Shown: piece by piece, positions 40,516 through 50,556 of the stretch
Numbering within the stretch: position 1 is the first letter of the stretch
How the letters are laid out: each line of letters begins with the position of its first letter
Origin: Streptomyces iconiensis
GTDB taxonomy: Bacteria; Actinomycetota; Actinomycetes; Streptomycetales; Streptomycetaceae
DNA length: 64,000 nucleotides
Assembly (NCBI RefSeq): GCF_028657195.3
Contig: NZ_JANCPR020000012.1
Location: 1-64,000 of the forward strand
Reading direction: 5' to 3'
The notes under the pieces: model-generated
What the model saw: the letters and a program-made list of their open reading frames with translations, nothing else
Database searches by the model: none
What the model was told of the DNA's origin: nothing
Made by a program: the position numbers and the translations under genes

Positions 40516-41580
40516 CTATGCGGCGTCGAGCAGATCGAGCAGCAGGTCCACGTCGGCCTCCGTGTTGTAGAGGTGGAAGGCGGCGCGCAGGTTGCCGTCC
40601 CGCGCCGAGACCACGACACCGGCGTCCTGGAGCCGCGCCGACGCGGCCCCGAGCCCTGGCACGGCGGCGATGGCCGAATCCCCCGGCACCGCCTCGTATC
40701 CCTGGCCGATCCTGGCGACGCCCGCACGGAAGCGCGCGGCGAGCGCCCTGTCGTGGGCAGCGATGGCGTCCCTGCCCAGTTCCTCGACCAGTTGGAGCGA
40801 CCGTACGGCGCCGAGGTACGGGAGGAAGGCGGGGCTCTCCTCGTAGCGCAGCGCGCCGGGCGCCAGCGTGCGGACGGTGCCGTAACACTCCGCCCAGCGG
40901 TCCTCCCCCGCGACCCAGCCCGCGTGCCGCGCCAGCAGTGCGCCCGACTCCTGTGCCTCTCGCGAGACGACCAGGAACGAGGTGCCGCGCGGGCACAGCA
41001 GCCACTTGTAGGCGCCGCAGACCACGTAGTCGTAGTCGTCGGCCGAGAACGGGAGCCAGCCCGCTGCCTGCGTCACATCCAGCAGCACCCGCGCTCCCGC
41101 GCCCCGCGCGGCCTCGCGGATCGCCGCCAGGTCGGCGACCCTGCCGTCGGCCGACTGCACCGCGCTGACCGCGACCAGCGCCGTCGTCGGCTCCACCGCC
41201 TCGGCCAGCGACTCCAGCGGGGCCGTACGCAGCTTGAGGTCGTCGCGCATGGCGAACGGATTGACGACGGAGCTGAAGTCGCCCTCGGCGACCAGGACTT
41301 CGGCGTCTGCGGGCAGCGAGGTGGCGACCAGTCCCGTGTGCGTCGAGACGGCGCTGCCCGTGGCCACGCGCTCCGGGGTCGTACCGGCGATCCGCGCGAA
41401 GGCGGACCGCACCTCGTCGACGGCGGCGAAGTAGGCGGGCTGGCGTATGTGTCCGGCCGCCATCCCGGCGACGGCCTCGCGTACGGCCTCGACCGTACGG
41501 GCGGGCAGCAGACCGTGCGAGGCGGTGTTGAGGTAGGTCAGTTCGGGCGCGAACTCGGCGGTGAGCAGGGCAGCATCCAT
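40516..41580 (-). CDS. Class V aminotransferase-fold PLP enzyme
   Basis: A 354-residue PLP-dependent protein of the aminotransferase class V / cysteine-desulfurase-like superfamily. It has the opening YLNTASHGLLPARTVEAV, the LLDVTQAAGWLPF strand with the PLP-contacting Asp, and the Schiff-base lysine in VVCGAYKWLLCPRGTSFLVV. The C-terminus has GVVVSARDGNLRAAFHLYNTEADVDLLLDLL. A desulfurase active-site cysteine loop is not evident, so an aminotransferase, lyase or kynureninase-like role is more likely. It stands alone between convergent ectD and the reverse-strand MarR gene. Confidence 0.82.
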   Translation of the reverse strand: MDAALLTAEFAPELTYLNTASHGLLPARTVEAVREAVAGMAAGHIRQPAYFAAVDEVRSAFARIAGTTPERVATGSAVSTHTGLVATSLPADAEVLVAEGDFSSVVNPFAMRDDLKLRTAPLESLAEAVEPTTALVAVSAVQSADGRVADLAAIREAARGAGARVLLDVTQAAGWLPFSADDYDYVVCGAYKWLLCPRGTSFLVVSREAQESGALLARHAGWVAGEDRWAECYGTVRTLAPGALRYEESPAFLPYLGAVRSLQLVEELGRDAIAAHDRALAARFRAGVARIGQGYEAVPGDSAIAAVPGLGAASARLQDAGVVVSARDGNLRAAFHLYNTEADVDLLLDLLDAA

Positions 41581-41662
41581 GCCCCAAGTCTCATCCGGCG
41601 CACGGCGGTCCGTCCATCGCCTTACGCTTCCCAGCCCTGCAAGGAAGCCTTATCACCCCAGG

Positions 41663-42136
41663 TCACGCGGGACTTGAAGGCTCAGAGCGCGGCCAGGGAC
41701 GGCCGCCGAGACGTTCGATGTCAGTGTTGAAGCGCCTCAGGTAGGAGGCGAAGGCCGCGATGTCCTCGTCGGGCCAGCCCACCAGGATCTGGTCCAGGGC
41801 GCGGATGATCCCCTCCCGTTCCTCGTCGAGCATCCGCTCGCCCTTGGCGGTGATACGGAATTTACGGGCCATTCCGCCCTCGGGGTCCGGGATGCGTTCC
41901 ACCAGTCCTGACCGCATCGCCGCCGCCGTCTGCCGGTTGAGCGTGGAGGAGTCGAGCCCGAACGCCTCGCTCAGCTCGCCGATCGACATCGGACCCTCCA
42001 CGTGGATCCGGCTGAGGAGGATGTAGGCGCTGCGCTCCAGCGCCCCGTCCTTGCGTCGCCCTCCTCGCTGGTGCATGAACGTATGGCGACTGAGCATCAT
42101 CTGCTCGTATTCGACCTCGTGCGTCGGCCTGGCCAT
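41663..42136 (-). CDS. MarR family transcriptional regulator
   Basis: 157 residues from ATG 42136 (GGGAGGTGGCGGGG upstream); GTG 42148 is an alternative. It has a winged helix of the MarR type: LERSAYILLSRIHVEGPMSIGELSEAFGLDSSTLNRQTAAAMRSGLVERIPDPEGGMARKFRITAKGERML, where DSSTLNRQTAAAMRSGLV is the recognition helix and RIPDPEGGMARKFRI the wing. It is divergent from the MFS/BVMO operon with palindromic sequence between them, so it is the probable repressor of that operon and itself. Confidence 0.88.
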   Translation of the reverse strand: MARPTHEVEYEQMMLSRHTFMHQRGGRRKDGALERSAYILLSRIHVEGPMSIGELSEAFGLDSSTLNRQTAAAMRSGLVERIPDPEGGMARKFRITAKGERMLDEEREGIIRALDQILVGWPDEDIAAFASYLRRFNTDIERLGGRPWPRSEPSSPA

Positions 42137-42216
42137 GTGCCCCGCCACCTCCCGCTTCCTGTGTACCGCCGAAGCATTGTGCCCGAAGGTCCGGCCTCCT
42201 CACCTTCTCATGCGTA

Positions 42217-42268
42217 TGCATCGACCACACAATAGGCTCGATGCACATGATATGCATGATGCACATCG
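42217..42268. promoter_or_regulatory. Putative MarR operator region
   Basis: An 8-bp inverted repeat, TGCATCGA (42217-42224) and TCGATGCA (42238-42245), spans an ACAATAG -10-like sequence. It is followed by overlapping ATGCACAT/ATGCATGATGCACAT repeats up to 42268. The region lies between the divergent MarR and MFS genes. Confidence 0.6.
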
Positions 42269-42355
42269 GCTGATCGGACCCGGCACGGCCGCACTCGGCA
42301 CGAGTGCACTCGGTTCGGTCGCCCTCGGCCTGAACGCACCCAAGGAGTCCCCGGC

Positions 42356-43834
42356 ATGAACGCCTCCCGGTCCCCGTCCCGCCCAGGCGGCGCCGTCGCC
42401 ACGCTGGCGTTCGCCGGCATCACTGCGGCGATCATGCAGACACTGGTCACTCCGCTCATCGCGGAGCTGCCGAAGATCCTCAACACCGCGCCCTCGAACG
42501 CCGCTTGGGTGATCACCATCACGCTGCTCGTCTCGGCGGTCTGCGTACCGGTCTCCGGGCGGCTGGGCGATCTGCTCGGCAAGCGCAGGATGCTGCTCGT
42601 GTGCGCCGTGCCGCTGATGGGTGGCTCAGTGGTGTGCGCGCTCTCGTCCTCCGTCGGCCCCATGCTCGTCGGGCGCGGTCTGCAGGGCATGGGGATGGGC
42701 ATGGTGCCGCTGGGCATAGCGCTGCTGCGGGACGTCGTACCCCCGGAGAAGCTCAGCTCCTCCATCGCGCTGGTCAGCGCGTCCATGGGCATCGGCGGTG
42801 GCCTCGGTCTGCCGATCGCCGCAGCCGTCGCGCAGTACACGAACTGGCGGGTGCTCTTCTGGGGTTCCGCCGTCCTGGCCGCTGCGGTCGCCGTACTGAT
42901 CTGGTTCCTGATCCCCGACGTCCCGGCCGGCGCCAGGGGTCAGCGCTTCGATGTGCCCGGCGCGCTCGGCCTCGGCGCTGGGCTGGTCTGTCTGCTGCTC
43001 GCGGTCTCCAAGGGCGCCGACTGGGGCTGGAGTTCGGGCACCACGCTGGGCCTGTTCGCGGCCACCGTCGTGGTGCTGCCGGCCTGGGGACTGTGGGAGC
43101 TGCGCACGAAGGAGCCGCTGGTCGACCTGCGTACCGCGGCCCGTCCCCGCGTGCTGCTGACCAACATGGCCTCGGTCTTCGTCGGCTTCGGCATGTACGC
43201 GGGCATGCTGATCATGCCGCAGCTGCTGCAGTTTCCCGAGGCCACCGGCTACGGTCTTGGCCAGTCGATGCTGGCTGCCGGACTGTGGATGGCGCCGGGC
43301 GGCATCATGATGATGATCGTCTCCCCGCTCGGCGGGAAGCTCACCGACGCACGCGGCCCGAAGTTCACGCTGATCTGCGGCGTCCTGGTCATCGCGCTGG
43401 GCTACGGCCTGTCACTGGCGCTGATGGGCACCGCCTGGGGTCTGATGCTCGTCGGCATGGTGATCAACAGCGGTGTGGGCCTCGCCTACGGCTCGATGCC
43501 CGCGTTGATCATGGGTTCCGTACCGCTCTCCGAGACCGCGGCGGCCAACGGCTTCAACACGCTCATGCGTTCGCTCGGCACCTCGGTCGGCGCCGCCGTC
43601 GTCGGTGTCGTCCTCGCCCAGATGACCACCACGCTCGGCGGCCACAGCTTCACCTCCGAGAACGGCTTCCGCACCGGCCTGCTCATCGGCTGTGGTGTCG
43701 CCCTGGTCGCGGCGGCGATCGCGGCCGTCATCCCCGCCGGACGGCGCGCGAAGGCCGGGACGGAAGAAGAGGGCGACACCGGGGGAGAGACCGGCACGCC
43801 CGCGCTGACAGGCCAGTCCGAGGCGCGGGTCTGA
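42356..43834 (+). CDS. MFS transporter, DHA2-like drug/metabolite efflux
   Basis: A 492-residue major facilitator with about 14 hydrophobic helices. Motif A between TM2 and TM3 is GRLGDLLGKRRMLLVC, and motif C-like glycines are in helix 5 (LVSASMGIGGGLGLPIAAAV). The layout fits the 14-TM DHA2 family of proton-coupled exporters, although importers of this type also occur. It is the first gene of the MarR-linked operon and could bring in the substrate or export toxic intermediates of the BVMO pathway. The C-terminus is an acidic Gly/Glu tail. Confidence 0.88.
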   Translation: MNASRSPSRPGGAVATLAFAGITAAIMQTLVTPLIAELPKILNTAPSNAAWVITITLLVSAVCVPVSGRLGDLLGKRRMLLVCAVPLMGGSVVCALSSSVGPMLVGRGLQGMGMGMVPLGIALLRDVVPPEKLSSSIALVSASMGIGGGLGLPIAAAVAQYTNWRVLFWGSAVLAAAVAVLIWFLIPDVPAGARGQRFDVPGALGLGAGLVCLLLAVSKGADWGWSSGTTLGLFAATVVVLPAWGLWELRTKEPLVDLRTAARPRVLLTNMASVFVGFGMYAGMLIMPQLLQFPEATGYGLGQSMLAAGLWMAPGGIMMMIVSPLGGKLTDARGPKFTLICGVLVIALGYGLSLALMGTAWGLMLVGMVINSGVGLAYGSMPALIMGSVPLSETAAANGFNTLMRSLGTSVGAAVVGVVLAQMTTTLGGHSFTSENGFRTGLLIGCGVALVAAAIAAVIPAGRRAKAGTEEEGDTGGETGTPALTGQSEARV

Positions 43835-44055
43835 CGGCCGCGGCGCGGACGGGGCGCCGGCGGCGGGTCCCGCTTCCGGCATTCCGCTCCCAGCTCCCAG
43901 CTCCCAGCTCCCGACACACCTTCCGCGATGGGCGAGCCACAGGCACACATCCGCGCTGAACGAGCCCACGCCACATGTCCGCGCTCAGCGACCCCAACAC
44001 CACCGCACGGCAACGCAGTCCGCAGAGCAGTCCACAGAGAGGAAGAGGCACGTCG

Positions 44056-45972
<1,917 letters not shown>

Positions 45973-45974
45973 GC

Positions 45975-47117
45975 GTGGAGGAGGCAGCGAAGGACCACCC
46001 CAGCCGCTACGGGCCCGCTTCGGCTCCGCTCTCCCGTACCCGCTGGGACATCCGCAGGCTCAACGCGCCCAATCCGCTGTGGGGTTCGAACGGGGTCGCG
46101 TTCGGGCCCGACGGGCGGCTGTACGCGGCGCAGTTCCTGGCGGGCGTGATCAGCGCGGTGGACACCGCCACGGGAGAGACCGAGGTGGTGGTGCCGGGGG
46201 ACGGGCCGGTGCAGTCACCCGACGACCTCGCCTTCGGCGCCGACGGGTCCATGTACATCGCGGACCTGGTGCCGGGGCGCGTGTGGCGCCGCAGCCCCGA
46301 GGGCGCGTACACGCTGGTGTCCGACCAGGTGAAGGTGCCCAACGGCATCACCTGTGTCGGGGACCGGCTCTTCGTCAACGAGATGAGGATGAACGGCAGG
46401 CTGCTGGAGCTGTTCCCCGGCGGCGGCGAACCGGTGGTGCTCACCGAGGGCCTGGCGCTGGGCAACGCGATGCAGCTCGGGCCCGACGGGCGGCTGTACT
46501 ACCCGCACATGGTGACCGGCGAGATCTGGTGCGTGCCTCCCGACGGCGGGGACCCGGAGCTGGTCGCGCGCGATGTGCACGAACCGGTCGCCGTCCGCTT
46601 CGACCAGGGCGGCGCCCTGCTGGTGCTGTCCCGGGGGCAGGCCGGCCTGGTGACCCGTGTGGATCTGTACGGGACCGGCTCCAGGACCGTACTGACCAGC
46701 GGTCTCGCCGGGTTGGACAACGCGGCGTTCGACGCGGAGAACCGGATGTTCGTCTCCAGCTTCGCCAGCGGCGGTGTCACCGAGCTGCACCCCGACGGCC
46801 GGACGCGGGAGATCGTGCCCCGTGGCCTCGACGGCCCGTTCGGGGTGACCGTCGACCTGGCGGGCACGGTGCACGCGGCCGACCACTACCGGCTCGCGGC
46901 GGCCGACCGCCCGGCGGGCAGCACGGACGACGGGGCGGCGGGCGGGGCTGACGGCGGGCGGCGCACGCGCTGCGGCCGTTCACCCATGGCGTCGCAGCCG
47001 ACGGCCGGCTGCTGCATCTCACGTCGCAGTACGGCGAGGTGCGGACCTACGACACCGAGAGCGGGTCGACCCGCGTACGCGCGAGTGGGCTGCGGCAGCC
47101 CGCCGGCGTCTCCGTAG
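45975..47117 (+). CDS. SMP-30/NHL beta-propeller lactonase-like protein, N-terminal part (frame broken)
   Basis: It opens at GTG 45975, 2 nt after the BVMO stop. For ~330 residues it has propeller repeats typical of SMP-30/gluconolactonase and NHL proteins: GVAFGPDGRLYAAQ, DLAFGADGSMYIADLVPGRVW, MQLGPDGRLYYPHMVTGEIW, AAFDAENRMFVSSFASGGVTELHPDGR. After about 46960 the frame turns into Arg/Cys-rich nonsense until the stop at 47117, while propeller sequence (AADGRLLHLTSQYGEV...) continues in another frame. So this is one gene interrupted by a frameshift near 46930-46980, in a G/C-rich run. The protein probably hydrolyses the lactone or ester made by the BVMO. Confidence 0.7.
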   Translation: MEEAAKDHPSRYGPASAPLSRTRWDIRRLNAPNPLWGSNGVAFGPDGRLYAAQFLAGVISAVDTATGETEVVVPGDGPVQSPDDLAFGADGSMYIADLVPGRVWRRSPEGAYTLVSDQVKVPNGITCVGDRLFVNEMRMNGRLLELFPGGGEPVVLTEGLALGNAMQLGPDGRLYYPHMVTGEIWCVPPDGGDPELVARDVHEPVAVRFDQGGALLVLSRGQAGLVTRVDLYGTGSRTVLTSGLAGLDNAAFDAENRMFVSSFASGGVTELHPDGRTREIVPRGLDGPFGVTVDLAGTVHAADHYRLAAADRPAGSTDDGAAGGADGGRRTRCGRSPMASQPTAGCCISRRSTARCGPTTPRAGRPAYARVGCGSPPASP

Positions 47118-47713
47118 GCCCCCAAGGAGCGCTGGCCGTCGCCGAGACGGGTGCCGGCCGTGTGCTCGCGCTCGAAGCGGACGACACCGTCACCGTGCTC
47201 GCCGAGGGACTTGAGCATCCCGTGGACGTGGCACACGACGCCGCGGGCCGCTGCTACGTGAGCGACGACCGGCTCGGTGCGGTGCTCAGGATCGAGGACG
47301 GGCACGCGGTCACCCTCGCCGACGGGCTCGAAGCGCCGCAGGGCCTCGCGGTGTTGGGCGACGAGGTGTTCACGGTGGAGACCGGCGCACGGCGGCTGCT
47401 GGCGCTCTCGCTCACCACGGGAGAGCGCAGGACCGACGCCGAGAACCTGGCCGTGGGGCCACCCCCGGGCACGGGCCACCGCACCCAGCCGGCGCTGTTC
47501 ACCCACGGCATGCCCGGTGTGCCGGTCCCGTTCGCCGGTCTCAGCGCGGCTCCCGACGGCTCCCTGCTCCTCTCGGCCAACGGGGAGGGGACCGTACTGC
47601 GCCTCTCGCCCCGGAACACGGGAGCGCCCCGGAACACAGAGGTGCCCAGGAACACAGAGGCGGCTCGCGCTGACCCGCGCACACAACGCACAACGGAGAG
47701 GCAGAAGTCATGA
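47039..47713 (+). CDS. SMP-30/NHL beta-propeller protein, C-terminal part (frame broken)
   Basis: An open frame of up to 224 residues, marked from GTG 47039, though propeller sequence in this frame extends upstream to about 46975. It contains further blades: GVSVGPQGALAVAETGAGRVLALE, DVAHDAAGRCYVSDDRLGAVLRIEDG, GLAVLGDEVFTVETGARRLLALSL and FAGLSAAPDGSLLLSANGEGTVLRL. It ends with a repeat-derived tail (RNTGAPRNTEVPRNTEAA). Its stop overlaps the SDR start (ATGA). No separate ribosome binding site supports independent translation. It is best read as the second half of the 45975 gene. Confidence 0.68.
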   Translation: MRTYDTESGSTRVRASGLRQPAGVSVGPQGALAVAETGAGRVLALEADDTVTVLAEGLEHPVDVAHDAAGRCYVSDDRLGAVLRIEDGHAVTLADGLEAPQGLAVLGDEVFTVETGARRLLALSLTTGERRTDAENLAVGPPPGTGHRTQPALFTHGMPGVPVPFAGLSAAPDGSLLLSANGEGTVLRLSPRNTGAPRNTEVPRNTEAARADPRTQRTTERQKS

Positions 47714-48477
47714 CGAGCACAGGTATGGCAGGACGCGGCGTCGTCGTCACCGGGGCAGCTTCCGGTATCGGACGGGCCACGGCCCTGATGTTCGCGCGGG
47801 AACACGCCAGGGTCCTGGTCGCCGACCTCGACACGGCCGGAGCGCGGAAGGTCGCCGACGAGATCGAGTCGGGCGGGGGCACGGCCCTCGCCGTCGGGGG
47901 CGACCTGAGCGAGCAGCACGTGGTGGACACGGTGGTCGAGCGGGCCGTCGAGACCTTCGGGGCGCTGGACGTCCTGGTGAACAACGCCGGGGTCATGGAC
48001 CGTATGTCGGCGCTCGGGGAGACCGAGGACGCCGAGTGGGAGCGCGTCATCCGCGTCAACCTCACGGCGCCCTTCCAGCTGACCCGTGCGGCGCTGCCCC
48101 ACATGCTGGCCGCGGGGCGTGGCTCGATCGTCTTCACCGCCTCCGAGGCGAGCCTGCGGGGCGGCGCCGCCGGTGCCGCCTACACCGCCTCCAAGCACGG
48201 CGTGGCCGGCCTGGTCAAAAGCCTCGCGGTCACCTACCGCAAGCAGGGCATACGGGCCAACGCGATAGCTCCGGGCCCCACCCGCACCGGCATCCAGGTC
48301 GACGCGGACCCGGAAGCTCAAGGGCCGCCCCTGATCGGCCAGTTGATCGGCGCGACCATCGGACGGCTGGGCAGCGCCGAGGAACAGGCGGCTGCCGTGC
48401 TCTTCCTGGCCTCCGACGCCGCGGCGTTCGTCAACGGCGCCATCCTCCCGGTCGACGACGGCTGGTCAGCCGTCTGA
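47710..48477 (+). CDS. SDR family oxidoreductase
   Basis: A 255-residue classical SDR: VVTGAASGIG at residues 11-20, VNNAGVMD, FTASEASLRGGAAGAAYTASKHG with the catalytic Ser/Tyr/Lys, and IAPGPTRTGIQ. Its ATG overlaps the stop of the propeller gene. In the cassette it could oxidise an alcohol to the ketone used by the BVMO, or oxidise the hydroxy acid product. The operon ends with it; a 12-bp hairpin follows. Confidence 0.9.
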   Translation: MTSTGMAGRGVVVTGAASGIGRATALMFAREHARVLVADLDTAGARKVADEIESGGGTALAVGGDLSEQHVVDTVVERAVETFGALDVLVNNAGVMDRMSALGETEDAEWERVIRVNLTAPFQLTRAALPHMLAAGRGSIVFTASEASLRGGAAGAAYTASKHGVAGLVKSLAVTYRKQGIRANAIAPGPTRTGIQVDADPEAQGPPLIGQLIGATIGRLGSAEEQAAAVLFLASDAAAFVNGAILPVDDGWSAV

Positions 48478-48535
48478 CCCGACGCCGGCCCACTGTGCGC
48501 CCGGTGCCGAGGACATGGGCCGGCCTTCCGGCACC

Positions 48536-48565
48536 GGGCCCGCACCCGGGTGCGGGTGCGGGCCC
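48536..48565. terminator. Bidirectional terminator hairpin
   Basis: GGGCCCGCACCC (48536-48547) pairs perfectly with GGGTGCGGGCCC (48554-48565) around a 6-nt loop, between the convergent SDR and LysR genes. Confidence 0.8.
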
Positions 48566-48574
48566 GCACCACGC

Positions 48575-49504
48575 CTAGCGCCGGACGTCTTCCTCCCCTT
48601 GGCTGGAGACCGTTTCCCTCAGCCATGCCCTGAAGCGCTGGAACCCGGCGTCGCGCGTGAGCGCGGGAGGCCACTGCAGGAAGTAGCCCCGGCCCGGCAC
48701 CGTGACCACGGGGCCCACTTCGCGCAGCAGTCCGCGCCGCAGGTGATCACCCATGAGCGTGCGCCAGCTCAGCAGCACGCCGTTGCCGCTGATGGCGAGC
48801 GGGACCGCGCTCCCGTACGTCGGGTAGACGACGGTGTGGGCTGGAGCGGTGTGGGCCAGCCCGTTCCCGGCGAACCACGAGGCCCAGTCCTGCCAGCTCC
48901 GGCCTGTCTGGTCCACGTGCAGCAGGGGCGCGGAGAGCAGAGCTTCGGCCTCGGAGCGCGGTGTGAGGCCCAGCCTGCCGGCCAGCTCGGGCGAGGCGAC
49001 AGGGACCACCGCCTCGGTGACCAGCTGCTCCGAGCGCAACCCGGGCGAGGGGCCGTCTCCGAACCGCACGCTCACATCGTGGTCGATGTCGGCGGGCTCG
49101 TGCTCGGAGTCGAAGATGGTGAGTTGTACGTCCGTCGGTGCCACCGCGGCCCGCATGTCCGCCAGGCGCGGCACGAACCAGCTCTCGGCAACCGACGGCT
49201 GTACCGCGACGCGCAACTGGTCGGCGCGCCCCCGCAGCCGGGACAGCCGGGCCTCCAGGATGTCGAACGCCTCGGTGACGGTCTGGTGGAGCAACGCACC
49301 GTCACGTGTCATCCGCGACCGGTTGGTCCCCCGCTCGAAGAGCCCCGTACGCAACGAGCCTTCCAGCGCCTTCATCTGCTTGGAGACCGCGGGCTGGGAC
49401 ATGCCCAGCTCGGCGGCTGCGGCGGTGAAGCTGCCCAGACGCCCCACCGCTTCGAGAACGACGAGCCGCTGCAGCTGTCGGACATCGCGGACCAGCAGGC
49501 GCAC
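48575..49504 (-). CDS. LysR family transcriptional regulator
   Basis: 309 residues from GTG 49504, which has GGGAGG 5-6 nt upstream; longer readings to 49558 lack one. The N-terminal winged HTH is RLVVLEAVGRLGSFTAAAAELGMSQPAVSKQMKALEGSLRTGLFERG, followed by a periplasmic-binding-protein-like effector domain (LRVAVQPSVAESWFVPRLADMRAAVAPTDVQLTIFDSEHEPADIDHDVSVRFGDG) of the GcvA/AmpR style. It is divergent from the TauD-type dioxygenase gene and probably controls it through the CCAACC/GGTTGG palindrome in the gap. Confidence 0.88.
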   Translation of the reverse strand: MRLLVRDVRQLQRLVVLEAVGRLGSFTAAAAELGMSQPAVSKQMKALEGSLRTGLFERGTNRSRMTRDGALLHQTVTEAFDILEARLSRLRGRADQLRVAVQPSVAESWFVPRLADMRAAVAPTDVQLTIFDSEHEPADIDHDVSVRFGDGPSPGLRSEQLVTEAVVPVASPELAGRLGLTPRSEAEALLSAPLLHVDQTGRSWQDWASWFAGNGLAHTAPAHTVVYPTYGSAVPLAISGNGVLLSWRTLMGDHLRRGLLREVGPVVTVPGRGYFLQWPPALTRDAGFQRFRAWLRETVSSQGEEDVRR

Positions 49505-49529
49505 AGCACCCTCCCATCTGACGTTCACC

Positions 49530-49544
49530 CCAACCTCTGGTTGG
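49530..49544. promoter_or_regulatory. LysR-type operator palindrome
   Basis: A perfect 6-bp inverted repeat, CCAACC-TCT-GGTTGG, in the 98-nt gap between the divergent LysR and TauD genes. Another CCAACC lies at 49555-49560. A T-N11-A core is contained. Confidence 0.6.
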
Positions 49545-49602
49545 GCCAGGCCAGCCAACCGATGTCTGTCGGTGCCGCCACCGGCCTCCTAGCGTCCACA
49601 TC

Positions 49603-50442
49603 ATGAAGCTTTCCTGTACTCGACTCACACCCGCACTCGGCGCTACCGCGACACTGCCGCCGCTGGAGAACGGCGACATCACCGAAGAGGCAGCCGACAT
49701 GGTGCACTCCGCCCTCACCGAGCACTCCGTCCTGGTCTTCCCGGACGCCGGCCTCGACGCGCGGCGCATGGTGCGGCTCGGAGAGGCACTGGGCACCCTC
49801 GGCGCCCGCCACCACTCCTACACGACCCATCCGGACTTCGAGGACGTCGTCGTACTGACGTGGGGAGGCGAAGCGAAGCCGGACGCCGCCGAGTGGCACT
49901 CCGACATGACCTACCGGCGCCAACCGCCGTTCGCCTCGATATTGAAGGCGGTCGAGGTTCCTCCCGTGGGCGGCGACACACTCTGGGCGAGCATGTTCGC
50001 CGTGCACGACGCCCTGGACCCGGGGCTGCGGCGCGACCTCGAACAGCTCGAAGCCGTCCACGACATGGGCGCCTTCAGGACCGGCGCGTACCGGCAGGGC
50101 GGCGACGAGGGGATCAGCGAGGCACTCACGCGGGCCGGAACGGCCGTGCATCCGGTGATCGCGCACCACCCCGTGAGCGGACGCCCCTACGTCAACGTGA
50201 GCGAGTCGCTCACGCGGTTCGTGATCGGCCTTTCGGCTCCCGAGAGCGCCAGGATCCTGACCTACCTGTTCGACCTCATCAACCGGCCCGACTTCCACGT
50301 CCGCGTCAAGTGGGAAGCGGGCACGGTCGTCCTCTGGGACAACCGCGGAACGCAGCACTACGCGGTCGCCGACTACCTGCCCCACCGGCGGGTCATGCAC
50401 CGCGTCGCGGTGACGACCGACACACGCACACCGGTCGGCTGA
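49603..50442 (+). CDS. TauD/TfdA family Fe(II)/2-oxoglutarate dioxygenase
   Basis: A 279-residue non-haem iron oxygenase. The HxD iron motif is in AEWHSDMTYRRQPPFASIL, the distal iron His in WDNRGTQHYAVADYLPHRRVMHRV, and the 2-oxoglutarate-binding Arg in the last segment. Family members hydroxylate taurine, sulfonates, 2,4-D or alpha-amino acids with CO2 release; the substrate cannot be decided here. It lies alone opposite a LysR gene and ends at a 15-bp terminator. Confidence 0.88.
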   Translation: MKLSCTRLTPALGATATLPPLENGDITEEAADMVHSALTEHSVLVFPDAGLDARRMVRLGEALGTLGARHHSYTTHPDFEDVVVLTWGGEAKPDAAEWHSDMTYRRQPPFASILKAVEVPPVGGDTLWASMFAVHDALDPGLRRDLEQLEAVHDMGAFRTGAYRQGGDEGISEALTRAGTAVHPVIAHHPVSGRPYVNVSESLTRFVIGLSAPESARILTYLFDLINRPDFHVRVKWEAGTVVLWDNRGTQHYAVADYLPHRRVMHRVAVTTDTRTPVG

Positions 50443-50486
50443 ACCCTCGGCCCTCCACTGACGCCGGCCTCGGAGGTGTCCCCGGC

Positions 50487-50534
50487 GTCCGGCGGTCTCC
50501 CCTGCCCCTCGGCGGCCGTGGGAGACCGCCGGAC
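50487..50534. terminator. Bidirectional terminator hairpin
   Basis: A 15-bp perfect stem (GTCCGGCGGTCTCCC / GGGAGACCGCCGGAC) with an 18-nt loop between the convergent dioxygenase and aldehyde dehydrogenase genes. Confidence 0.82.
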
Positions 50535-50556
50535 GACTGCGGCTTCCTCTACGCTC

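Noticed and set aside
45975..47713. Programmed frameshift in the propeller gene
   Set aside because: No slippery heptamer with a stimulatory structure was identified; a mutation or sequencing error in the G/C tract is simpler.
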